This document shows, piece by piece, positions 34,081-43,871 of a DNA stretch of 64,000 bases. Positions within the stretch are counted from its first letter, which is position 1, and every line of letters starts with the position of its first letter. Source of the stretch: VRUE01 sp963702705 (lineage in GTDB: Bacteria > Actinomycetota > Thermoleophilia > Solirubrobacterales > 70-9); contig CAVPDR010000007.1 in NCBI GenBank assembly GCA_963702705.1, forward strand, positions 620,001 through 684,000, in the 5' to 3' direction. The translations under genes were made by a program, and so were the position numbers. The notes below the pieces were generated by a model. That model saw nothing but the letters and a program-made list of their open reading frames with translations, had not been told where the DNA came from and did not search any database.

Positions 34081-36185
34081 ATGCGTCAGTACGATGGGCC
34101 GATCGACGATCCCGCTCTCTACTTCAACCGCGAGCTCTCCTGGCTCGACTTCAACCAGCGGGTGCTGGAACTCGCCGAGGACCCCGCGGTGCCGCTGCTG
34201 GAGCAGGTCCGCTTCTGCGCGATCTACGCCTCCAACCTCGACGAGTTCTTCATGGTCCGGGTGGCGGGGCTGTTCGACCAGATCGACGCCGGGATCGACG
34301 CGCGCGGGCCCGACGGCCTGCCCCCGGGAGAGCAGATCGACGCGATCCAGGCGCGCGTGCTGGAGCTCGACCACCGCCTGCATGACTGCTTCAACGGCAC
34401 TCTGCGCCCGGCGCTGGAGGAGCAAGGGATCCGCATCGTCTCGCTCGATACCGCGAGCGAGGAGGAGCGGCGCGAAATCGACGTCCGCTTCCACGAGCAG
34501 GTCTTCCCGGCGCTGACGCCGCTGGTGATCGGCCTCGGCCGGCCCTTCCCCTATATCTCCAATCTCTCGCTCAGCCTCGGCGTGCTGCTGCGCGATCCCG
34601 AGAGCGGCACCGAGATCATCGCCCGGGTCAAGGTGCCGAAGGAGCTGCTCGGCCGCTTCCTGCCGGTGGGGGAGGGGGCAAGGCCTTCGTGCCGCTGGAG
34701 GAGGCGATCGCCGCCAACCTCGACGTGCTCTTCCCGGGCACCGAGGTGGTCGAGCACGGCTACTTCCGGGTCACCCGCGACGCCGACTTCACCGTCTCCG
34801 ACGAGGCCGACGACCTGCTGCAGGCGGTCCAGGACGAGATTCGCCGCCGCCGCTTCGGCGAGGTCGTGCGGCTCGAGATCGCCGCCGGGATGAACTCGAA
34901 GCTGCGCCAGCAGCTGATCGACGCACTGCGCCTGGAGGACCGTGAGGTTTATGACGTCGACGGCCTGATCGACCTCGCCGACCTCACCGATGTCGCCGAC
35001 GTCCCCGGCCACGCCGAGCTGCGCTTCTCGCCCTGGACGCCGGTGACGCAGCCGCGCCTGCAGGGCGAGGACGAGGAGCAGGTCAATATGTTCGCGGCGA
35101 TCCGCCAGGGCGACGTCCTCGTCCACCATCCCTACGACTCCTTCGACACCTCGGTCGAGCGCTTCGTCGAGCAGGCGGTCGCCGACCCCGACGTGCTGGC
35201 GATCAAGCAGACGGTGTACCGGACCAGCGACGACTCGCCACTGGTCCCGGGCCTGATCCGCGCCTCCGAACGCGGCAAGCAGGCGGTCTGCATGGTCGAG
35301 CTGAAGGCCCGCTTCGACGAGGAGGCCAACATCCACTGGGCGAAGTCGCTGGAGGAGTCCGGCGTCCACGTCGTCTACGGCATCCCCGGCCTGAAGACCC
35401 ACGTCAAGGCGATCGTCGTCGCCCGTCGCGAGGGCGACCGGGTGCGCGAGTACGTCCACATCGGCACCGGCAACTACCACCCCAAGACCGCCCGCCTCTA
35501 CACCGACTTCGGCCTCTTCACCGCCGACGAGGAGATCGGCGCCGACGTCGCCGAGATGTTCAACTTCCTCACCGGCTACGGGCGCCCGGCCGAGTACCGC
35601 AAGGTCCTGGTCTCGCCGACGACGATGCGCGATCGCATCATCGAGGAGATCGAGACGCACGGTCGAGGCGCACCGGGCCGGCGAAGAGGCGCGGATCGCG
35701 CTGAAGATGAACTCGCTGGTCGACGCCGCCTGCATCCGGGCGCTTTACGAGGCCTCGCGGGCGGGCGTGCGGGTCGACCTCAACGTGCGCGGCATCTGCT
35801 GCCTGCGGCCGGGCGTGCCCGGGGTCTCGGAGAACATCCGGGTGATCTCGATCGTCGGCCGCTTCCTCGAGCACTCGCGCGTCTACACCTTCCAGCGCGG
35901 CGAGGAGCACGCGCGTGCTGATGGGCTCCGCCGACCTGATGCCGCGCAACCTCGACAGCCGGGTCGAGCTGGTGACGCCGGTCGAGGACCCGGGCCTGAA
36001 AGCCGAGCTGCTCGACGTGCTGGAGCGCTGCTTCGCCGAGAACGCCAACGCCTGGGAGCTCGATGCCGAGGGCGCCTGGACCCGGCTGCGAGCCGGAAAA
36101 CGGGCAGCGGCGCAGCGTCCAGGAGGAGTTGCGCGAGCGCCACGCCGCCCGCGCCGCCGAGCAGCTCGCCGCCACCGCCGGCTGA
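34081..36185 (+). CDS. ppk1: Polyphosphate kinase 1 (frameshifts)
   Basis: PPK1 polymerises ATP gamma-phosphate into polyphosphate. Domain order is complete: N-domain (YFNRELSWLDFNQRVLELAE), head domain (YASNLDEFFMVRVAGL), and the phospholipase-D-like C-domains with catalytic His in EYVHIGTGNYHPKTARLYTD and a second His in GRFLEHSRVYTF. NSLVDAACIRALYEASRAGV also matches. Indels near 34676, 35662, 35912 and 36093. Stop TGA 36183-36185. About 700 residues, the normal length. Confidence 0.92.
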
Positions 36186-36224
36186 GCAGGGCGCGCCCGC
36201 CTCTATCAATAGGATTGCCGGGCC

Positions 36225-36843
36225 GTGCGCCTCTCCCTCCTGCCTCGCGATCGCACCTTCTTCGACCTCTTCATCGAGGCCGGGCAGAACACCCTCGAGG
36301 CTTCGCGGCTGCTCGACCAGATGATGGGGTCCTGGCCCGACGACGACGGTCTCGCCCAGGAGATCTTCAAGGCCGAGCAGGAGGGCGACCGGATCACCCA
36401 CGACGATCATCAAACGCCTCAACTCGACCTTCGTCACCCCGATCGACCGCGAGGACATCTACGGGCTGGCGACGCAGATGGACGACATCGTCGACTACAC
36501 CGAGGAGGCGGCGGACCTGCTCGGCCTCTACAAGATCGAGGCGCCGATGTCGCAGGCCCAGGCGCTGACCAAAGTCCTGGTCGGGGCCTGTGAGCAGCTC
36601 GCCGAGGGGCTCGAGCACCTGCCCGAGTTCAAGGACCTCGACAAATACTGGATCGAGATCCACCGCCTGGAGAACGAGGGCGACCGGATCTCCCGCGACG
36701 CCGTCGCCTCGCTCTTCTCCAACGGGATCGACCCGATGGTCGTGATCCGCTGGAAGGACATGTTCGCCGTGCTCGAGAACGCGATCGACGCGACCGAGAC
36801 GGCTGCCCAGATAATCGAGGGCATCGTCATCAAGAATTCGTGA
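36225..36843 (+). CDS. DUF47 / PhoU-like phosphate transport accessory protein (one frameshift)
   Basis: Helical PhoU-like fold: FFDLFIEAGQNTLEASRLL, AEQEGDRITHD, then after an indel near 36405 RLNSTFVTPIDREDIYGLA, TQMDDIVDYTEEAADLLGLY and LENEGDRISRDA. DUF47 genes typically precede pit transporters, as here (9 bp gap), and modulate them. Confidence 0.87.
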
Positions 36844-36852
36844 CGCCGTCAG

Positions 36853-37951
36853 ATGAGCTCTGACGTCATTCTGGTCATCGTCGTCGGCACGGCGCTCGCC
36901 TTCGACTTCACCAACGGGTTTCACGACACCGCCAACGTCGTCGCCACCTCGATCTCGACCGGGGCGGCGCGGCCCTCGGTGGCGATCGGGATCGCCTCGG
37001 CTGCTCAACTTCCTCGGCGCCTTCATCTCGATCTCGGTCGCGGCGACCGTCGCCAACGACGTCGTCAACTCGGCCGTGATCACGCCGACGATCGTCTTCG
37101 CCGGGCTGATCGGGGCGATCGCCTGGAACCTGATCACCTGGTCCTTCGGCCTGCCGTCCAGCTCCTCGCACGCGCTGATCGGCGGCGTCGTCGGCTCGGC
37201 CGTGGCGGCGGCCGGCTTCGACGCGGTGCTCGCCGACGGCCTGGTCGGCAAGGTCCTGATCCCGGCCGTGATCGCGCCGATCCTCGCCTTCGTCGTCGCC
37301 GGGATCGCGATCGGGCTGGTCTACCGGGTCGTCGGCCGGCAGCGGCCGGGAATGGTGACCCGCGGCTTCCGCTACGGGCAGATCATCTCCGGCGGCCTGC
37401 TGGCGCTGGCCCACGGCACCAACGACGCGCAGAAGACGATGGGCGTGATCACCCTCGCCCTGGTCGCCAACGGCACGCTCGGCGCCAACGCCGATCCGCC
37501 GACCTGGGTGATCGTCTCCTCGGCCACCGCGATCGCCCTCGGCACCTACAGCGGCGGCTGGCGGATCATCCGCACGACCGGCACCCGGATCATCAAGATG
37601 GACGCGGCGCAGGGCTTCTCCGCCCAGGGCGCGGGCGCGACGGTGATCCTCGCCTCGACCCACTTCGGCTTCCCGCTCTCGACCACCCACGTGATCAACG
37701 GCGGCGTGATGGGCGCCGGCGCCGGCAAGCGGGTCTCGGCGGTGCGCTGGGGGGTGGCCGGCAACATCGTCACCGCCTGGCTGCTGACGCTGCCGGCCGC
37801 GGCGGCGATCGGCGCGCTCGCCTACGGCCTGACCGCGATCTTCGGCAGCGGCGCCCTCGGTCCGGTCCTGGTGACGCTGATGTCGCTCTCGCTGATCTTC
37901 GCTGTCTTCGCTCGCCGCTCGCGCGAGGGCGCCCCGGTGCCCGCGGGCTGA
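36853..37951 (+). CDS. pit: Inorganic phosphate transporter, Pit family (one frameshift)
   Basis: About ten membrane helices. Duplicated Pit signatures: FDFTNGFHDTANVVAT near the N-terminus and LALAHGTNDAQKTMGVI in the middle, plus GLPSSSSHALIGG and FPLSTTHVINGG. Low-affinity, metal-phosphate/proton symport. The shift is near 37003, before NFLGAFISISVAATVAND. Having both pst and pit gives high- and low-affinity uptake. Confidence 0.92.
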
Positions 37952-37954
37952 GCG

Positions 37955-38191
37955 ATGGCGGTCGTGGTCGAGACCAAGCAGCTGCTGGAGACGGTGATCG
38001 CCTCGCTGGTCGCCGGCGTCGGGGTCACGGTCGTCTTCTCGGTCGCGATCTGGGGCGTCGCCCGCTTCGCCGACCTCAGCCGCAACGAGCGTCCGCTGGC
38101 CGCGGGGGCGGCGGCGGCGCTGGCCGGCCTGGCCATGCTGGTCACCCTGGCGGCGGTCGCTTTCGGCATCGTCGTGATGACGCGCAAGTGA
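37955..38191 (+). CDS. Small two-helix membrane protein
   Basis: 78 residues with two hydrophobic helices (VIASLVAGVGVTVVFSVAIW and LAGLAMLVTLAAVAFGIVVM) joined by a short polar loop (RFADLSRNERP). It starts 3 bp after pit, so it is probably co-transcribed and may assist the transporter. Family not recognised. Confidence 0.65.
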   Translation: MAVVVETKQLLETVIASLVAGVGVTVVFSVAIWGVARFADLSRNERPLAAGAAAALAGLAMLVTLAAVAFGIVVMTRK

Positions 38192-38208
38192 GCGGATCGC
38201 CCGGTGCG

Positions 38209-38214
38209 TAGAAT
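38209..38214 (+). promoter_or_regulatory. -10 box (leaderless start) before 38222
   Basis: TAGAAT followed by exactly 7 nt and then GTG 38222. The spacing places the transcription start at the start codon. Confidence 0.45.
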
Positions 38215-38221
38215 TTTTCCT

Positions 38222-38572
38222 GTGCGCACCCTGCGCGATGTCGCGATCATCATGCTGCTGGCGCTGTTCGTCGCCTTCGCCCCTTCGGGCGGCAACTTCG
38301 CCGAAGCGGTCCTGACCGCGATCACGATGGGCTTCCTCGCGGCGATCGCCTGGATGGTGTTCGTGCTCGGCCGCCAGAACCAGCTCACCCTGGCGACGCT
38401 GAGCGACTCCCGGCGGGCGATCCTCTACGGCGCCTTGGGCATGCTCGCGCTGCTGATCGCCGGCAGCGACGAGCTCTTCTCCAGCGGCGGCGGCACTCTG
38501 GTCTGGATCGTCCTGCTCGGCGCCTCGATCGCGGCGATCTGGCGGATCTGGATCGACGCGAACTCCTACTGA
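38222..38572 (+). CDS. Hypothetical four-helix membrane protein
   Basis: 116 residues. I prefer GTG 38222 over the in-frame GTG 38204 because TAGAAT lies 7 nt upstream and 38204 is inside the promoter. Four hydrophobic segments (VAIIMLLALFVAF, AVLTAITMGFLAAIAWMVFV, LYGALGMLALLIAGS, TLVWIVLLGASIAAIW). Family not recognised. Confidence 0.62.
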   Translation: MRTLRDVAIIMLLALFVAFAPSGGNFAEAVLTAITMGFLAAIAWMVFVLGRQNQLTLATLSDSRRAILYGALGMLALLIAGSDELFSSGGGTLVWIVLLGASIAAIWRIWIDANSY

Positions 38573-38640
38573 GGCTGAAGTCGTGACTGATTCGCGCGCT
38601 TGAGCGCGCCACGCGCGCGTTCGCGGCTGCAACGGTCGCC

Positions 38641-38994
38641 GTGTGCCGTCACCGACCGCTCAGCAGCGCAGGCCACAGGGAGGAAGGGACCGCCTCGGTC
38701 GAGCTGATCGCGGTGGTTCCCTTCCTGCTGCTGGCGGTCCTGGTGGCGGCACAGATCGGCCTCGCCGGCCAGGCGCTGTGGTCGGCGGGAGTGGCGGCCC
38801 GGGCGGGAGCGCGGGCGGCGCTCGTCGGCGGCGACGCGACGGCGGCGGCGCGACGGGCGCTGCCACCGTCGCTGCGGTCCGGCGCCGAGGTGGGCGATTC
38901 GGGTGCCGTTTCCGTGCGGGTGGCGATCCCGCGCCTGCTGCCGGGGATGCCGCGGCTGATGGTCGGGGCGAAGACGGCGCTGGGCGATGGGTAG
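38641..38994 (+). CDS. TadE-like pilus/secretion protein
   Basis: 117 residues. EEGTASVELIAVVPFLLLAV with the processing-site-like Glu and a single N-terminal helix is the TadE pseudopilin signature. Tad systems assemble Flp pili. It overlaps the next TadE-like gene by 8 bp. A G-rich inverted repeat (GCGCGC...) lies just upstream around 38597-38632. Confidence 0.72.
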   Translation: MCRHRPLSSAGHREEGTASVELIAVVPFLLLAVLVAAQIGLAGQALWSAGVAARAGARAALVGGDATAAARRALPPSLRSGAEVGDSGAVSVRVAIPRLLPGMPRLMVGAKTALGDG

Positions 38995-39324
38995 GGAGGG
39001 CGGGACAGGCGACCGTGGAGCTCGTTGCCGCGATCCCAGCGCTGCTGCTGGCGGGGCTGCTCGCACTGCAGCTCCTTGCCGTCGGCTACGCCCTGACGCT
39101 TGCCGACGGTGCCGCCGAGGCGGGGGCGCTGGCGCTAGCCGCCGGGAGGCCGGCAAGGGGCGCGGTCGCGCGAGGCCCTGCCGGGCTGGGCCGGCGACGA
39201 CAGCGAGGTCTCGGTGCACGGGGGAGAGGTCACGGTGCGCCTGACCCCGCCATCGCCGTTTCCGTCGCTGGCCGAGCACCTCGCGGTCACCAGCTCCGCC
39301 TTCGCCAGGAAGGCATCGCGATGA
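38987..39324 (+). CDS. Second TadE-like protein (two frameshifts)
   Basis: GQATVELVAAIPALLLAGLL then QLLAVGYALTLADGAAEAGA gives another TadE-type N-terminus; the tail EVSVHGGEVTVRLTPPSPFP lies in a different frame after an indel near 39165, and the start needs one near 39008. Its TGA overlaps the next ATG (ATGA). Two tandem pseudopilin-like genes suggest a heteromeric minor pilin pair. Confidence 0.65.
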
Positions 39325-39941
39325 GCGAGAGCGTGATCCTCGTCACCGCGGTTGGCGACGCGAGTGGCTCGAAGGCGGCGGCAGCGGCGCTCGCCTGCGC
39401 CGGCTCGGAGCCGGATCGGCCGGGACTGTTGATCGACGTCGGCGGCCGCGCCGCCGCGCCCGACCCTGGTCGCCTCGGCCGCTGCGCGTCAGCTTGGAGG
39501 AGCGGCTCGCGGTTCACCTACCGCGGCTGCGCGCGGCCTCGCGCGGGCAGACCTGCCACCTCGCTGTCGCTGACGAGGCGGAGGCACTCGAGAGTGTGCG
39601 CGCGGCGCTGCCGCTGGTCCGCGACTCGGTCGCGGTCGTCCATCTTCCGCCGGCGCGGCTCCAGGAGGCGCTCGCCGATGCCGGCATTCGGCTCACCGGC
39701 GTACTGCTCCGCGCCGACCTCGAGGCCGACCGCGCCCTCACCGCGCTTGCGGTCCGCGATCTGGTCGCCCACGGCCTGCGCGCGAAGGTCCTGAAAGCGC
39801 GCGCTCGGCTGGGTCCCCGCCCGCCGTGCGCTGTTCGGGGTCCTGCCTTCCGCCACTCCGGGAGGCCTGCCCACTGGCTTGGCCGAGTCTCTTTTGGAAA
39901 ACGAAAATCAGACTGGAGCACCGGTGCTACGATGCCCTTGA
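39321..39941 (+). CDS. Unknown protein in TadE cluster (two frameshifts)
   Basis: About 205 residues: SESVILVTAVGDASGSKAAA and RPGLLIDVGGR at the start look like a degenerate P-loop/MinD-like nucleotide fold. ERLAVHLPRLRAASRGQTCH, VRDSVAVVHLPPARLQEALA and, in a third frame, LFGVLPSATPGGLPTGLAES follow. Indels near 39470 and 39812. Overlap with the TadE gene implies a linked role, perhaps in pilus assembly. No firm family. Confidence 0.55.
39917..39928. promoter_or_regulatory. Operator palindrome of the antitoxin-toxin module
   Basis: AGCACCGGTGCT, perfect 12-bp palindrome, overlapping the first base of TACGAT (39928-39933), which lies 7 nt before ATG 39941. The arrangement suits autoregulation by the antitoxin. 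Confidence 0.5.
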
Positions 39942-40195
39942 TGACCAAGAAACTGACCCAGCGAGAACTTCGCAACAACAGCGGCGAGATCATGAGGGCC
40001 CTCGACGAAGGCGAGGACTTCATCGTGACCCGCAACGGGAAGCCGGTCGGTGAGCTGCGCCCGTACAAACCGCGGCAATACATCCCCCGCGACGTCTTTC
40101 TTGCCGCCTTCGAGGGAGCTCCGCAGATCGACTACGAGAAGTTCCGGCAAGATATCGACGCTTACGCCGATCAGGATCCTACGCCCCGTGGCTGA
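39941..40195 (+). CDS. Phd/YefM-type antitoxin
   Basis: 84 residues. QRELRNNSGEIMRALDEGED and FIVTRNGKPVGELRPYKPR are typical of Phd/YefM antitoxins (DNA-binding N-terminus). The C-terminal part (FRQDIDAYADQDPTPRG) would bind the toxin. ATG 39941 is preferred over 39932, which overlaps the -10. The stop overlaps the toxin start by 8 bp. Confidence 0.83.
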   Translation: MTKKLTQRELRNNSGEIMRALDEGEDFIVTRNGKPVGELRPYKPRQYIPRDVFLAAFEGAPQIDYEKFRQDIDAYADQDPTPRG

Positions 40196-40604
40196 GCCCC
40201 CGGGGGGCGTGGTCTGATCGACACATCGGTGGTGATCGGTATCGACGCGGTGGACCCTGCCCGACTTCCGGCCGAGATCTCGATTTCGTCCTTGACGTTG
40301 GCAGAGCTGACCGCCGGGCCACACGCTGTCGCGGATGAGATGGAACGGGCGCGACGCCAGCATCGCCTCCAGCGCTTCGAGACGGGCGTCGAAGCGGTGC
40401 CCTTTGACTCCGCCTGCGCGCGCGCCTACGGGCCCGTCTATGTGGCGGTCGTCTCGCAGGGGCCGAAAGCCGCGGGGGTCTCGAGCCGTCGATCTGATGA
40501 TCGCTGCCACTGCCTTGGCATATGACTTCCCTCTTTACACCCTGAACGCCAAGGATCTCCGCGGCCTCGAGGAGCTGATCGAGATCGTCGACGTCGGCGC
40601 CTGA
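40188..40604 (+). CDS. PIN-domain toxin, VapC-like (two frameshifts)
   Basis: LIDTSVVIGID, SSLTLAELTAGPHAVAD, and after a shift AVDLMIAATALAYDFPLYTL and NAKDLRGLEEL hold the PIN acidic residues (D, E, D, D). VapC toxins cleave specific RNAs when not bound by antitoxin. Indels near 40215 and 40478. The GTG 40188 overlap with the antitoxin is typical of TA pairs. Confidence 0.82.
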
Positions 40605-40671
40605 GGAGTCGTCTCTTGCACGGGCGCGGCTTGGCCGCCGTCTGTGCCCCGCGTTCCGCCAGAATCGCCGC

Positions 40672-41667
40672 ATGCTGACCGTCGCGGTAACCGGGCCCAC
40701 GGGTGAGATCGGCAGGGCCTTTATTTCCGCCCTCGAGCGGCTGCCTGAAATCGAGCGGGTGATCGGCATGGCGCGGCGGCCATTTGACCTGGCCGGGCAC
40801 GGCTGGGAGAAGACCGAGTACCGGCGCGGCGACGTGCTCGATCGGGACGCCGTCGACGAGCTGGTCGCCGATGCCGACGTCGTCGTCCACCTCGCCTTCG
40901 CGATCGTCGCCGGTGGCAGCGAGAGTCGCGAAGTCAACCTGACCGGCTCGCGCAATGTCTTCGAGGCCGCCGCGGCGGCCGGCGCGAAGCGGCTCGTCTA
41001 CACGTCATCCGTCGCCGCATACGGCTTTCACCGCGGCATGCCCGCCCTGCTCGAGGAGGATGAGCCGGTGCGCGGCACTTCGCGCCATCCCTACTCCGCC
41101 CACAAGGCAGCGGTCGAGGCCGAGCTCGCCGCCGCGCTCGAGGACTCAGACACCGACGCCTACGTCTTCCGCCCCTGCATCGTCGCCGGACCGGAAGCGA
41201 CGCTGCTGCTCGACCTGATCCCGCTGCTCGCGGTCGGCCAGCGGATTCCCGGTCCGCTGCGCTGGGCGCTGGGCAAGGTACCCGAGCTGCGCCCGGTGCT
41301 GCCCGATCCCGGCGTGCCCTTCCAGCTCGTCCATCACGACGACGTCGCTGCTGCCCTCTGCGCCGCGGTCGTCGGCCACGGCGATCCCGGCGTCTACAAC
41401 CTCGCTGGACCGGGGCAGCTGACGATCACCGATCTAGCCCACGCGCTCGGCTGGCACGCGGTGCCGGCGCCGCACCTCGCTGTTGGGGTCGCCGCCGAGG
41501 CCGTCGCCCTGATGCCGTTCCTGCCCGACGAGGCCGCCTGGATCGAGGCGGTCCGCCGGCCGGTGCTGATGGACACCGCGCGCGCCCGGCGCAAGCTGCA
41601 CTGGATGCCGCACCACGACGCCCGCGCGACGCTGAGGCAGACGGTCGAGGCTGTGCGCTCGCGCTGA
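40672..41667 (+). CDS. NAD-dependent epimerase/dehydratase (extended SDR)
   Basis: 331 residues, intact. TVAVTGPTGEIGRAF is the Rossmann Gly motif, VVVHLAFAI follows, and YSAHKAAVEAEL provides the catalytic YxxxK with SSVAAYG as the Ser. NLTGSRNVFEAAAAAGAKRL is typical. Substrate unknown. CAGAAT lies 6 nt before the ATG, a weak leaderless promoter. Confidence 0.87.
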   Translation: MLTVAVTGPTGEIGRAFISALERLPEIERVIGMARRPFDLAGHGWEKTEYRRGDVLDRDAVDELVADADVVVHLAFAIVAGGSESREVNLTGSRNVFEAAAAAGAKRLVYTSSVAAYGFHRGMPALLEEDEPVRGTSRHPYSAHKAAVEAELAAALEDSDTDAYVFRPCIVAGPEATLLLDLIPLLAVGQRIPGPLRWALGKVPELRPVLPDPGVPFQLVHHDDVAAALCAAVVGHGDPGVYNLAGPGQLTITDLAHALGWHAVPAPHLAVGVAAEAVALMPFLPDEAAWIEAVRRPVLMDTARARRKLHWMPHHDARATLRQTVEAVRSR

Positions 41668-41680
41668 TTAGTCAGAGTAC

Positions 41681-41710
41681 TTGACCTCTTCCGTGGCATC
41701 CGGCTAGGGT
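41681..41710 (+). promoter_or_regulatory. Promoter of phospholipase-like gene (leaderless)
   Basis: TTGACC (41681-41686), 18-bp spacer, TAGGGT (41705-41710), then 7 nt to ATG 41718. The predicted transcription start coincides with the start codon. Confidence 0.65.
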
Positions 41711-41717
41711 CACTCGA

Positions 41718-43226
41718 ATGGCCACGGACACGGCGCTCGAGAACCTCAAAAAGGTAGATCACATCGTCGTGCTGATGCTGGAGAACCGCTCCTTCGACCA
41801 CATGCTCGGCCATCTCTCGCTGCCGCCGGCAGAAGGTGGCGCGGGACGGACGGACATCGACGGGCTCATCGGCCCGGCTCGGAACTTCAACGAATACGGC
41901 GGCGAGAAATACCCGATCGAGCCCTTTGGCAACCGCCGGCTGGTTAAGTCGCAGGACCCCGATCACTCGGGAGAGGGCGTTGAAAAGCAGATGGCGAATG
42001 AGATGGGCGGCTTCGTCAGCGACTACATGGCGACGCGCAACCCCGAGGCCACGGCGCCGAAACCGGCCGATCCGATGCGCTATCAGTCCGCCGCCAACGC
42101 GCCCGTCTTCGACTTCCTCGCCAGCGAGTTCGCCGTCTGCGATCGCTGGTTCTGCTCCGTCCCGGGTTCCACCTGGCCGAACCGGATCGCCTCACTCACC
42201 GGCGAAGCGAGGGAAAAGAACAACCTCACCCTGCCGCTCTACTCGCGCCACTCCTTCGTGCGCTCGCTGCCCGAGAGCGTCAGTTGGCGCTGGTACTCAT
42301 CCGACCCGGGGTCGCTACGCCTCGTCGACGACCATTACCGGGTCGGCTGGGAGGAAAACTTCGCCCACGTCGAAAAGCCGACCGCGCTTCAGCCCGCCAC
42401 GTTGTTCGGCGACATCAAGGATGAAAGGCTCCCGGCCGTTGCCTGGATCGATCCAAACTTCGTCGACCTGGGCGGGCTCTCGGGCGCCGACGACGATCAC
42501 CCGCCCACCGACGTGATGGCGGCGCAGAGCTTCGTGCTGAAGATCTACAGCATGCTGAGGTCGAGGCCGGCGCTCTGGGAGAAGACGATGCTGGTGGTCG
42601 TCTACGACGAGCACGGTGGCTTCTACGACCATCGCCATCCCGGCGACGGCCTTCCGGCCGAGTTCACCCGCCGCGCCGAGTTCGGCACTTTCGGTCCGCG
42701 GGTCCCGGCGATCGTCATTTCGCCATACGTCGGGCGCGAAACGGCCTACGGCTCCGCGCAGGACAACGACCTCCGCTTCCTCTATGACCACACGAGCCTG
42801 ATCAAGACGATTCTGCTGCGCTTCGCCGACGGCAACTTCGCGGGCCTGCCGGCGAGGGTGGCTTCGGCCGCGCACCTGGGGCACCTCTTGACCGAGCCCT
42901 CGCCGCGCCCGGCACCGGTGGTGCCGGAGAGCGCCGTCGATGGCGCCGTCGAGTGGTGGGCGAGGCAGATCCGCAGGCATCTCACCGACCCGCTTGCGAC
43001 GGTGCCGGCGCTGACCGAGCTCAGGGAGGGGGAAGCGGAAGGGGCGGAGTTGGCCGGCGAGCGGGTCTGGGAAGCGCTCAATTGGCTCATCGACCACCTG
43101 CCGTTCATCCACCGCCGCAAGGTGGAGAGGGTCTCGATCGCCGCCGACGCCAACGAGCTCGAGCAGGGCATCGCCGCGGCGGCAGTCGAGATCAGAAAGA
43201 AGGGGCTCCCTCCGGGGCAGCCCTAG
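41718..43226 (+). CDS. Phosphoesterase of the phospholipase C/acid phosphatase family
   Basis: 502 residues, intact. VDHIVVLMLENRSFDHMLGH is the diagnostic first motif; VCDRWFCSVPGSTWPNR, YDEHGGFYDH and FGPRVPAIVISPYVGRETAY complete the alkaline-phosphatase-like core. Family members cleave phosphatidylcholine or phosphate esters, usually outside the cell. No signal peptide is visible, which is unusual and may mean cytoplasmic use or a non-canonical export signal. Near the phosphate island, it may help scavenge phosphate. Confidence 0.85.
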   Translation: MATDTALENLKKVDHIVVLMLENRSFDHMLGHLSLPPAEGGAGRTDIDGLIGPARNFNEYGGEKYPIEPFGNRRLVKSQDPDHSGEGVEKQMANEMGGFVSDYMATRNPEATAPKPADPMRYQSAANAPVFDFLASEFAVCDRWFCSVPGSTWPNRIASLTGEAREKNNLTLPLYSRHSFVRSLPESVSWRWYSSDPGSLRLVDDHYRVGWEENFAHVEKPTALQPATLFGDIKDERLPAVAWIDPNFVDLGGLSGADDDHPPTDVMAAQSFVLKIYSMLRSRPALWEKTMLVVVYDEHGGFYDHRHPGDGLPAEFTRRAEFGTFGPRVPAIVISPYVGRETAYGSAQDNDLRFLYDHTSLIKTILLRFADGNFAGLPARVASAAHLGHLLTEPSPRPAPVVPESAVDGAVEWWARQIRRHLTDPLATVPALTELREGEAEGAELAGERVWEALNWLIDHLPFIHRRKVERVSIAADANELEQGIAAAAVEIRKKGLPPGQP

Positions 43227-43241
43227 CTACCGAGTCGCCGG

Positions 43242-43748
43242 TCAGTAGCCGTAGGGGTTTTCCGGGTTGGGCTGAGGCTGCGGCGTCGGTTCGGCCTTGG
43301 GCTGCGGAGGTGTCGCGGCATGCCAGGTGCCAACGTCCTTGATGCCCTCGCCGTTGACGTCGCCGGCCTTTGCGTCTGCCTCGAAGCGGTAGAGCGGGCG
43401 GCCTTTGTAGGTGACTTGGGTGCCGCCTTCGGGTCGTTCGATCGTGCCGAGCTTGACCGGGCCGGTTGGCTTGATCCCGGCCGGCACGATCAGCGGGTGC
43501 CAATCCAGAGGCAGGAGCCGGTGCAGATGAACTTGCCGTTGGTCTCGACGCTGAGGCTGTAGAGGGTGCGGCCCTTGGCGTTGTCAGCACGGTCTTGCCG
43601 AGCTTGGCATTCGTGGCCTCTTTGACGACGCGCTTGGTCCGTCTGCGCGCTGGCACTGGCGCGATCGCGGCAACCGCGAGAGCAGGGAAAGCACAACCAG
43701 GTGCGCGGGACGTGTGATCGAGAAGCGAAAAGTGCTGGGCTGTGGCAT
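43242..43748 (-). CDS. Secreted Yx(FWY)xxD-repeat protein (frameshifts)
   Basis: Signal peptide MPQPSTFRFSITRPAHLVV continuing as AFPALAVAAIAPVPA. It then has GRTLYSLSVETNGKFICTGS and GRPLYRFEADAKAGDVNG, two copies of the repeat found in COG4315-type secreted proteins, and a Pro-rich tail (NPENPYGY). Frames break near 43690, 43590 and 43490. GGAGG lies 5 nt before the ATG. Function unknown; often next to cupredoxin or redox lipoproteins. Confidence 0.72.
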
Positions 43749-43871
43749 CGGGGCCTCCTCGGCTCGGATTGGTCGTTCGTCGGGTCTACGGCGGGGCGCC
43801 GAAAAGTTCGGTCCACGAGTTGGCACGAGACGCGCGATTTTGCGCGCCACAGGCGCGCCTCGCTGGGCAGG

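Noticed and set aside
36908..38632. 574-residue minus-strand ORF opposite pit
   Set aside because: Low-complexity Arg/Asp/Gly sequence antisense to membrane helices; not plausible.
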